This document shows positions 26,901 to 38,900 of a DNA stretch of 64,000 bases, piece by piece; the first letter of the stretch is position 1, and the number at the start of each line of letters is the position of its first letter. Source of the DNA: Dromiciops gliroides (taxonomy: Eukaryota > Chordata > Mammalia > Microbiotheria > Microbiotheriidae); contig NC_057861.1 of assembly GCF_019393635.1 (NCBI RefSeq), positions 458,856,330 to 458,920,329 of the forward strand. The letters run 5' to 3'. Under the pieces are notes generated by a model, which saw nothing but the letters and a program-made list of their open reading frames with translations, was not told the DNA's origin and searched no databases. The position numbers were made by a program, and so were the translations under genes.

Positions 26901-29900
26901 CTTTTATTTTTTCTTATAGCATAATAATGTTCCCTTTTCTGAGATGTTTTCAAAATTGAAAATGTGCCGCACTAGTGAAAACATTAAAAGGTTTCCAATA
27001 TGATGAACATAAATGAGAATCACATGGGGCAGAAATGTATAAATGAGTTGTAATCTGTACCAATGGCGGGGGATGGGGAAAGTGGGGAAACCAACATCAC
27101 TGAGTTCACTGATCCATTTAAATATTAAAGCTCAAGTATGAAAATATCAGGGAGTAATATTACATTGGTACTAGTATAGAAGGTTGCAACCAGAGTGTTA
27201 TAATTGCCCTAGAAATCACAAAAAGTAAAGCTGAGAATAAAAATAATGACAAAAGTATTTGAATATGCATGGGGCATAGAATTAAGATGTAAGGATCAAG
27301 TGATACAAATAAATTTTAGGATCATTGGTTAGAAATATTACGGTTTATTTTTCTGACAAGAAGAATACAAGATACAAATAAAATGAGCAAGGAAAAACAA
27401 TAATATTGATTCAAAATCACTTTTTATTTAAAAAAATATGTTAGACCAAATCTTCTTAAATTGTAGGTCACGACCACATGGGAGTCGCAAAAAAATTTAG
27501 CAACAGTAAAAGTTTATATACCTATATATCTGGGGTTGCATAAAAATTTCTTGGGCGAAAAGGGGTACCAAGTGGGAAAAATTAAAGAAGCCCTGTGTTA
27601 GACTAATAACAGGAACAATTAGTACCTCTAAAGCTGCAAAGCATTATCATTCTGAAAAATATACCATAAAATTTTTGATTTGCATGTTTTTTTCATAATT
27701 TTCAACTTGATAATGCAGTTAGCCATATAACATCTTTTTATGATCTCACATTATTCCTTAATAAACAAGATCAAATGCAACAATTTTTACACATATCATT
27801 TCCATCTAGTTATTATTATTCCTTATTGAATGTATGGTAGCAATCTTATGTTTTATGTGAGTGTATGTGTCAGAGTTTTAAAGTAAAATATAGGAAAATT
27901 GCATTTGTCTCCTCAGCAATCGTGTGGAAGCATGGACGAGAGATGTTCATTTCTTGCTTCGTCAGGAGGGCAGGCCTGTGGTTAATCTTATCCCTGATAA
28001 GAGAAAAGCAAGAATAATGGAAGAAGACTGGCAGAATACAGATAAAGCAACAAACTGGTTAAGAAAAGAAGCAATCAACTTTACTCAACCATTTGTTCTT
28101 TATTTGGGATTGAATTTACCACATCCTTATCCATCACCAGAAACAGGGGAAAACTTTGGATCCTCCACATTCCAGACCTCTCTTTATTGGCTTGAAAAAG
28201 TGAGTATACCTTCATGTGTTTTATTTAGAATTCCACTTTCTTTCTCCTTTCATCCAAGGTAAGAGGAGGTATGAAAAATGAATGTTCTAATTCAAAGCTT
28301 CATAATAAAAGGATATAATGGCTAAGGAGGCAGCTTTGCAAAAATGAATATAACTCATCTTTAAACTCAATTTGTTGCCTTGTGTCTGATATATGTGTAT
28401 GTGTTCTCATAGCTAATGCTGGTAGTAGAAACACTGGTGGTCTTGGAATCGGAAGATCTAGGGTTCAAGTCCCAGTTCTGTGTGACCTTGGGCAAGTCAC
28501 TCTCCCAGAGTGTTGGCTCCTTCATCCATAAAGTGGGGATCAGATTATGTATGAGGTGCTCAACACACCTCACAGGATTATTACGAGACAAGCTTTTCTA
28601 AACCTTAAACATATTAATGTGAGCTATTGTAAAGCATTACCATAAGGTCATTTTATCTATAAGGATATGGACTGTACCTGTTATTTAATTGTTATAGGGA
28701 ATTCCCAGAAAAGGAAACTCCCTCTATCAGTGCAAGACAGCACCTTCTCTGAAACTTCTGGTCTTAGAGGATTGCTTAGAGTACTGAGAGATTATGGTAC
28801 TTTATAGCCATAATCATATCATAGGTCATATTGTATATTATAAATGTAGGGCTTCCTGACTCTGAGGCCAGCTTCTATCCACCATGCTGTATTCTGTCTC
28901 ACTCTTACTGTGAGGAAAACAATGGTGTCTTCTTGCAAAAAGTGAAAGCTGTCCTGATGAAATGAGTTAAATATATGTAAGAAATCAGTAAGCTTATCTC
29001 TGAACTTCTTTGCAAGTCACTTTACAATATATTTCATGACAATAATAATTTTATATTTATATAGTGCTTTATAGTTGACAAAATACTGTCCTAGAGATCC
29101 TTTCATATGATCCTTACATTAAAGGTATTGTGCTGTAATTAAATGTCTGCTAAAGCTGGAAGCATGTCTATATACAAAATAAAAAGACATTTGTTTTATA
29201 AGCAACATAGTGTATTGGAAAAGAATACTGGACTCAAAATCAAGAGACCTGGTTTTGAATCCTGCTATAGACTGTAGTTGGATAACCATGGGCAAGTCAG
29301 TTAACACTCCTCAGAGCCTCAGTTTCCTTTTCTGTAAAGTAGAATAATAACACCTACACTACCCTACCTTACAGGATTGTTGTAAGGAAAATGCTTCGCA
29401 AACCTTAAAACCCAATAGAAATGTGAACCATGACTATTATTTAAATAAACATTTGGCTATCTCCCTGAATTCTATATACTTCTGCCATTGAGCTATCAGG
29501 AAGAGAAAGGAGAAGAGCTGACATCAAATTCTTTACTTCTTGGTGTTGGTTTTTAAGGCTTACACTAGTCTGACCACCATACTGAAATGTTGGTTTTCCT
29601 TTCTTGTACTACTTAGAGTTCCTCTGTTAGTCATGTCATCATAGTAATTTCAATTTGGCTATACAGTTTTTAAAAGAATTTTCAGAAATGTCTTATTCTA
29701 CATGTACAAATATAAAATAACTTAAATGTCAAATAAATGAATTGGTACATAATTTCCATACTTAATTGATTAAATATTTGTTTTAAATAATTTGTGGCCA
29801 GTCTTTCCTTGCCATCCTTAATTAGAAACTGTAGGTTGAAAAAGAAAGAAAAAAAGAAAGAAACCATAGGTTGGCATTCATAATATGTGAGAATATATAT

Positions 29901-32900
29901 GATTATCTTTATATAACTGAATTTCCTCTCTATTTTTTAGGTATTTTATAAAGCTATCAAAATTCCGAAATGGTCTCCTCTTTCAGAAATGCACCCTGTA
30001 GATTATTATTCTTCCTACACCAAAAACTGCACTGGGCAGTTTACAGAGAAAGAAATTAGAGATATTAGAGCATTTTATTATGCTATGTGTGCTGAGACAG
30101 ATGCCATGCTTGGTAGGTGGTATAATTAATAAGCAATTACACAGAGAAGAAGAAGAATGTTGTTTTTCTTACTGACTGTGATTCAGGCTGGTTGAGAGAC
30201 TTGTAGAAAATTACTCAAGGATTTTCATACAATAGTTGCTTAGAGACAGCGTACGTGATGCACATAAAGAGTGAAAGACACGCTATTAGTTTTGGAATAA
30301 ACCTTTGTATATCTCAGTTATCAGTTGATAAAATAACTTGGAAGATAATTCGGTTTATTGCAACATCAAGGATGGATCAAAGAAGGCTACCATCTGCTTA
30401 AGACAAAAATTTTTGATGAGAAGGCTGACTTTTGGGCATTAGCCAAACGTGGGTAGGCAAATTGCAGAGTATTTCAAAGACAGCTTTAGTTCTAAGATAT
30501 AGATTCAGTCCTAAAAACCTGGACTGCCCTTTGTCCAACTCTAACATCCAGATGACTCCAGAACCATTCCTGTTTACCTAGGATTCTAGCAACCAAGGCT
30601 GACCTGTGGCTGGAACAGATTTCCTCTGTTCATCCTGGTTCAAGGCCAGCTCAAAATTGAAGCAGCCTTCCAATGGTAACATCAGGAAAGTGTTTTCTTT
30701 GCAGTTTACAATTAATCTGTAGTCACATTCTCAGGCCATGAAGACAGCGAATTCTAGTCCTTTCACACGAGGTGACAGGAAGGGGCAGGAGGTTTTGGCC
30801 AGTAATTACAATATCAGCAAAATCTGGGAGCTTGTAGTTTCATTTCTAAACTAGCATTTTACAATAAGAATTATTTTGAGAGCAATATATTGATAAAATT
30901 AAGATAACACATTGAGGACTTGTAATTTCATTGGTATAGAAATTCACTCTACTGATCCAAATCTGAACCATCTCTCAGAAGAAGAGAAATGATTGACCCA
31001 AGGTCACACACCAGTTAAGCATCTTAGAAAGAAAGTGAAGTCCAGAATTCTTCCTTATACCTTAGACTGTTTCAAAAAGATTTTAGTTATGGCTAAATAG
31101 AGTAGCCTTCCTTCAACACTGCAATCCCTTGTGACAAAGGCAGTCAAATCACTTTTTTTTTAATGCATCCTGTTACCATATGCAGTTTTTGCATTGGCAG
31201 TGGTAAACCCGGTCAATATCTCTCAGCTGTGGAGCTGCTGCCAATTATGTATAGGGGTATTCTGCCTGATACCCCTAATCATTTTGTGCAAACATTATTA
31301 CATCATTTATTTTACATGAATAATGTTATAAATAGGTACTGATAGTGATGTTACTGCAGGCTTTCACAGCTTTCTGGTGGTTGGCTATGACATAATTTAA
31401 TTAAAACAATATAAACCAATATATTCACAATTTTGCTGCAAAATTATACAAGGCAAGAATAGATAGAGTAATCTTTACCCATAGGATTCTTGGTACATAG
31501 CTCCGTATCCACTCAAAAAAGTTTGGTCTGATCATGCACATAAGACTAAGTAATGAGGAAAGTCCCATGAGGCCCAGGACTGTCTTTCACATCCACGTTT
31601 GGATCTTCAACCCTCACACAGTACATATGATGGACGGAAGCAGGCTATGGCATATAACCAATGAAGTTAATAAGCTCTGAAGAACTGGAGTAAAACATAT
31701 CATCAAAGGGTTGTATCATAGAAAGAGAAGATGGGCTGGTGACATGTTAGAGGTGAAAGACAACAGGGAGATAGCCAGAGTGCTCCACTGGTACCCTTAC
31801 AACAGAGAGGGAAAGCAAGGAAGGTCTCCAACACATTGGGTGAACCCCTTGTGATGAACTTCTGGTCCAACAGAGACAAGAGGGCCACAGGATTGTCAGG
31901 CACGGAGGGGTTGCAGTGTGTATCATTCAGGGAAAGGTCCAAAGCAAAGATGATCAAAAATCTATTTGAGGGGCAGCTAGGTGGCACAGTGGATAAAGCA
32001 CCGGCCCCAGATTCAGGAGGACCTGAGTTCAAATCCAGCCTCAGACATGTGACATATTTACTAGCTGTGTGACCCTAGATAAGTCACTTAACTCTCATTG
32101 CCCTGCCAAAAAAAAAAATCCATTTGAGTATTTGAATATATACATGTGTGTGTGCGCGTGTGTGTGTGTAGAGAGAAATAACCACTTACCTTTTTTTAGA
32201 TATAATAGTTTGCTCCTTTTCTCAATAGGTGAGATTATTTTGACTCTTTACCAATTAAAGCTTCTTCAGAAGACAGTTGTAATATTCACCTCCGACCACG
32301 GTGAGTTGGCCATGGACCATCGCCAGTTCTATAAAATGAGCATGTATGAAGCAAGTTCTCACATTCCTCTTCTGATGATGGGGCCTGGCATTAAAGCAAA
32401 CCTCCATGTCCCAGATATGGTCTCTCTTGTAGATCTTTACCCCACTCTGCTAGGTAAGTTATGTGATTCTATCTGAAGTACGAACTTTTTTTTTAATACT
32501 ATTGTGAAGCAAGATGACGTGATAAAACTGTGTACCAAGACAGCTCTTGCTGGCTTGCCAATAGCTTTGAGTAAGTCATTTATGACTCAAATTTATAAAA
32601 AGTAAAACGTATCCTTCTGCTCCTCACTCCCTACAATTAATCCCTCTTCCTTTAAAATATTCATGAGTCATAGGATTATCAGTTGGTCAATAAGCATTTA
32701 TTAATAGCCTCCTATGTTCTAGGTGCTGTCCTAGATTCTAGATGTACAAAGACAAAATGAGAGCCTCTGTCCTCAGGGAGCTCACATTCCATTGGGGGAA
32801 CAATACATACCCATAGAAGCGGGTATTAAAATACAAAGTAAAACAAGGTGATTTCAGGGGCACATTAACCCTATTTCTGCATTAGTCATGTTATAAGAGA

Positions 32901-35900
32901 AAAAATCAGAGCACTGATGAAAAACCTCAAAATAGAAAAAAACAACAGCACCAAAAACAAAAGAAATAGTATGGTACATTCAGCATCTATACTCCGCAGT
33001 TCTTTTTTTTTTTTCTTGGATTTGGAGATCCTCTTCCATCATGAGTTCCCTGGAACTCTTCTGTACCATTGCATTGGTGAGAAGAATATAGTCCATCACA
33101 GTAGATCAACACACAATGTTGATGATACTGTGTACAATGTTCTTCTGGTTCTGCTCATCTCACTCATCATCAGCTCACGCAAGACCCTCCAGGTTTCCCT
33201 GAACTCCTCCTGCTCATCATTTCTTACAGCACAATAGTATTCCATTGTATTCATATACCACAACTTGTCCAGCCATTCCCCAATTGATGGGCACCCCCTC
33301 AATTTCCAATTCCTTGCCACCACGTAAAGAGCAGCTATAAATATTTTTGTACATGTGGGTCCCTCTCCCCTTTCCATGATCTCTTTGGGAAAAAGACCCA
33401 GAAGTGGTATTGCTGGGTCAAAGGGTATGCACAGCTTTATCACCCTTTGGGCATAATTCCAAATTGCTCTCCAGAATGGTTGGATCAGTTCACAGCTCCA
33501 CCAACAATGCATTAGTGTTCCAATTTTCCCACAGCTTCTCCAATATTTATTATTTTCCTTTTTTGTCATTTTAGCCAATCTGATAGGAGGACATTAATTC
33601 TTAAATGTTCTTCTAGTCCATTTGAGGCCTCAGCCCTACATTCTGCCATAAGTGTTTTAAATGCCTGACAGGAGTTTGCCTTTGATCCTAATAGCAAGAA
33701 GGAGCCACTAGAGCTTCTTGAGTAAGATAGTGACATGGTCAGACCTCTGCTTTAATGATATCACTTTGGCAGCTGTGTGGAAGGGATTGGAGGAGAGAGA
33801 CTGAAGGCAGTGAGACCAAGAGATGATTAGGAGATGATTCCAATAGTCCAAGAGAGAGAGGGAATTATAAAATGATGAAATGAATCTCTATAACCCACAA
33901 ATGCCACCATGCAGTCTTATCTTTCATCTCATCTCCACTGTCTACCCCCTCATATATATTCTTCTTTCTGAACTGCTTCACCTTTCTCACTGGCCTTGCA
34001 TCTGCTATCCTATCATACTGCTTTTTGTTTAAGTTGTCTTTTTTTCTCTGTCATGAGTCTATCAGTAACAATTAATATTTATTAAGCAGCTGCTATGTGC
34101 CAGACACTATTCAGGGCATGAGAAGTGAAGATACAAAAGACAGTCCCTGCCCTCTGGGAGATTACATTCTACTGAAGGAGCCTATCAACTTTCTTTACAA
34201 ATCCCTTAGATTAAGAGTTTAGGGAGGCAGCTAGATGGCGCAGTGGATAAAGCCCCGGCCCTGGATTCAGGAGGACCTGAGTTCAAATCTGGCCTCAGAC
34301 CCTTGACACTTACTACCTGTGTGACCCTGGGCAAGTCACTTAATCCTCATTGCCCTGCCAAAAAAATAAAAAAAGAGAGAGAGTTCTTCATCTAGAACTG
34401 GGAATGACTTAGCTATTCTCGGAAATACAGTGATCCAAGACAGTCCTGAAGGACTAATTATGAAGTATACTATTCACCTCCCCAAAAAAAAGTATATTAA
34501 TTGAACACAGACTGAAGCATGCTATTTTTTATTTTCTTTCATTTTTTTCTTTTATTCGAGTCTTCTTATACAAAATTACTAATGTGGAAATGTTTTCTAT
34601 AATTGCACATGCATAACCTATATTTGTTTGCTAACTGCCTCAGGGAGGTGGGGAAGGGTAAGTAGGAAGGGAGGGAAGGATGGAATTTGGAACTCAAAAT
34701 AAATTAAAATGTTTAATTGTTAAAAAGGAGTTCTTCATCTAAGGTCCATGTACTTGCTTTTTAACATCTTGATAACTGTATTTCAGTGTAATTGTTTTTC
34801 TTTGAAATCCAGTATATGCATAGGTGTCAGCAAACTGCCAAAGGAGTCCATAAGACAAAAAAAGTTAAGAACCCTTGCTTCAGATGCTTCTCCATAATTT
34901 GTTTACTGGACTGGCTCCCTACACTTAAAATATATTCCTAAATCTAGAACAGCAACATTCAGAAAGGAGCATTTAGTAATTTGGAGATAATAATAATAAT
35001 AAAATGTATATATCATCCTTGAATATAAAGGATATTAGTTAGAGATTTAAGGATAGGAGTGGTACCTTTTTTTTTTTCATCGGCAAAGGGAAATTCCAGG
35101 TGAGAAAAATTCCCTTTTTCATCTTCCCTGCAATTTTTAGTCTTAGAGAGTTGCCTAGAGCATTGAAAGATTAAGGGGCTTACTAGAAATTGAACTGAAG
35201 TCTTCCTGAGTGGCTCTCACTATACCATACTGTCTTTCAAAATTCTTCCTCAGTGCAAAAGATGATATTTTAAAACTTAACTGTTAATATAACATAATGC
35301 CCGGCTCATAGTAAATACTTAATAAATACTTGATGATTTTTAAAAAATTAAAATAGGTCTTTTGCCTTCTGAATTCGTTTCTCAAGGAATATAGAGTCTA
35401 ATGTAAAACTTCTGAATTTTCTAGTGGTTTTTACTCCTTTAAAAAATGTTTTAATCCTTACGCTTTATTTTTTCTCCTGCCTTCAAATCATTTTTGAGTG
35501 TTTTAAATTTTTTTCATGTATGTCCTTTAGTGTTCTTTTTTTTTTTTTTTTTTTTTTGCAGGCAATGGGAGTTAAGTGACTTGCCCAGGGTCACACAGCT
35601 AGTAAGTGTCAAGTGTCTGAGGCCGGATTTGAACTCAGGTACTCCTGAATCCAGGGCCGGTGCTTTAACCACTGCGCCATCTAGCTGCCCCAGTGTTCAT
35701 TTTTTAAATCCTTCAGTTCTATATTTTCTTAGTCATTGTTTGGTGATATCTCCATCAAATACTCTTCTAACTGGAAAGCTTCCACATGTGATCTTTTTTT
35801 TAATTTATTTTTTTCTGACTTCTGTTTTAAATTAGAAGAGTCTCATGTCTATACCTCTTTCTTTCCTAGTACCATTAGAAGCTATAAACAAGAGTATGTG

Positions 35901-38900
35901 TTACATAAGGTATTCTCACAAAAGATAATGAAAATAGTAAGATGAAATTCTGGCCACCTATGGTTATGTAAGTCAGTTTCCATTAAAGATATTTCAGAGG
36001 ATTATATAAATTCTTTTTTGATTTCATTAGAATTTCCAGTCACTCCACTGATACAGATTACAGCTCCTCCATAATTTCTTATCCTGTGAATCACAGAATC
36101 TCAGATTTGAGACAGAACTAAAAAAGTCATTGAATCCAACAAATAACTTAACAGAAATCCCTTCCACAGCATCCACCAAAAGTAATCACATTTTCTATTT
36201 GAAAACTTATTAGCGAAGTGTACCACTATGTCTCAGGCATACTCATTCCACTTTTGGACAGTTCCAAATGGCCTTTATCTTTGACTGCAAGGATTAGGTT
36301 TTAGTGAACAAAGAGAGGAAGCTGGGTAAAAAGGAAAATAGAAAGAAGACTTCCCATTGCAGCTAGCTGTAAAAAAAAATAAAAAATGATGAAGCCTCCA
36401 AAAGTCTGTATGCTTTCCTTTCAAATACAGAATATTAGGGAAAAATGATGCTACATTCTGTGGCAGTGGGATGAGTAATGTGTGGATCTCTATCCGTATC
36501 ACCTTGAATGAAGCAAGTAGACATAGAAACCTACAATGCAAGTCTCACTGTAGTTACATATATCAAACAATATAATTTTCTAAATGTCTGGATTAAAGTC
36601 ACTGAGGCACTCTCTGAAAAGTCACCAGCATTCTCTTGATTAATTGAATCCAGTGTCCTCCTCTCAGTCCTCATCCTTGACCTCTCCACAGCACTTGACA
36701 CTATTGATCAATTTCTTATCCTAGAGACTCTTGATTCATTTCATGAGTCCTCCATAAGAAATCCAATTGATTTTGCATTACGGAAGTATGATTATACAAA
36801 GTCAATGCAGTTAATCATAAAAATGTGATCAATTACAAGTAATTTAAATCTTTAAAATTCTCTTTGTCAAATATCTCCGGCCTGGACTAGTGTTAGCTGC
36901 CATATCCTAAATTTTGTTGAGTCAAAACTAATGATCTAAAGTAAAATTACTAAGATGAATAAGGGGGTGGTAAAAATTATCTATCTTTCATGTCTTTCAT
37001 CAGTGTGGGAAAATCCTGGTATGAAAGTTTACTATACTGATATAGATCATCAATTTATCTGTAATTTATAGTCTTAGAGAATAGCCTGGAGACACTCAAA
37101 GGTTAAGTGACTTTCCAGTGGGCACACAGTTGTGATATACAGGAGATAGGACTTGAATACAAGTCTCTAATTTCCAGGCTAGTCCTTTATCCTCTTTATG
37201 TCTCTTTCTCTAGACACTCTTTAGTAAACAGATAGAATGAGTTTACTGCTACAACCAGGAAAATATTTGCCAATATTATCTTACCTAGGTCAAGAAGCTA
37301 TACTTCCTGTTTTAAAAATAACATCATTATGTTTCTGTTGTCATAATTTTTAACCTTTCCCCACTGTTTTAAATTTGTTATTGTTAACTGTTATGCAGTT
37401 ATTGCCCTACTACTAAGGTAAATGTTTTCTCCTTGATGATATAATATGGAGTTGAGTTCAATGACATAATTACTGGAAAAATTGAATAAAAAAACTAATT
37501 TCCATAAAAACAACGCACTTAAAATAGAGTATAATTCCAAGGAGGTAATGCTATAGAATTTTTTTTTGTATTTATTTATTTTATTTTCCATTTACATATA
37601 AGGGTAGTTTTCAACATTCATTTTCATAAGATTTAGAGTTTCAAATTTTCCTCCCTCCCTTTCCTCTCCCCTCCACAAGATTGAAATCAGGTTATATATG
37701 TACAATCCACAAGTGTTCTTTTTATCAGTTCTTTCTATAGCAGTGCATAGTAAGCTTCCTCATTAGTTCCTTGGGATTGTCTTGGCTCATTGCACTGCTG
37801 AGAGTAGTTGTCATTCACAATTGCTCCTTGAATAATACTGCTGTCACTTCGCACAGTGTCCTCTCAGCTCTGCTCACTTCACCATACATCAATGTTCATT
37901 AGTCTTTCAAGGTTTTTGGGGATCATCCTGTTTGTCATTTCCTGTAGCACAAGTCCATTCCACTACAATCATATAACACAGCTTTTTCCATCATTCCTCA
38001 ATTGATGGACATTCCTTCAATTCTCAATTCTTAGCCTCCACCAAGAGTTGCTATAAATATTTTTTTGTACAATTTTCCCCCCTTTTCTCTTTTTCATGAT
38101 TACTATTGTTAACTGTTTCCCTTCCATCCTGTTCCCTTTCCCATGATATTTATTCTATTATCCATCTTCTTTTATCCTATCACGCTTCAAAAGGGATTTG
38201 CCTCTGTCTGTCCTCTCCCCCATTCTGCCCTTCCTTTTTTTGCCCCTCTCTCTTTATCCCCTTCCCCTCCTATTTTCCTGCAGAGTTATAGAGCTTACTC
38301 TACCCAATTGAGTGTGTCCATTATTCCATCCTTGAGCCAATTATAATGAGATTGAGGTCTTTGAGCCAATTTTGAGGAGTGTTAGGCTCATTTACTGCCC
38401 AGATTAAATAGATTACTCCACCCAGTTGGGTGTGTGTGTTAGCCAATGCTATAGAATTTAATGCTATAGAAATATATAAATTGTTGGCATGTTGTTGCCC
38501 CATTAGATTGTGAGTTCCTTGGGAGCAGAGACTTTTTCATCTCCAAGTCTTAACACAGTGCCTGGCACATAGTAGGTACTAAATAAGCAATTTATCTACT
38601 GACTGCACACACCCCGACCCTAGAGTTGCCTCACTTATCTCCAACCTAAACTCATGTTGCCATGAGTTTTCCCTAGAGAACAGGGTGACATTGGCCATGA
38701 ACGTGTGGCTACAGGTAACACTTGTTTTCTAGGTCCTGGAGATGGACTTCAGTTCACACTTCTGATGTCAAAAACAAAAATAATCATAGCACTTACACTC
38801 TAGAAGGTAAAAACAGGCATAATCCACTCATAAACCTAGGTCACACTCTCACACTAATGGACATAATGTCCATAGAGTTAAATGAATACACACAGAAACT

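Noticed and set aside
27924-28262. Open frame running past ARSK exon 4 into intron 4, as a possible alternative C-terminus
   Set aside because: The GTGAGT donor at 28200 is strong, the next exon joins in phase with conserved sequence, and the extension ([14 protein letters not shown]...) matches no ARSK homolog.
33096-33578. 160-codon minus-strand frame as a host gene
   Set aside because: The sequence is the C-terminal domain of L1 ORF2 in a truncated, embedded copy.
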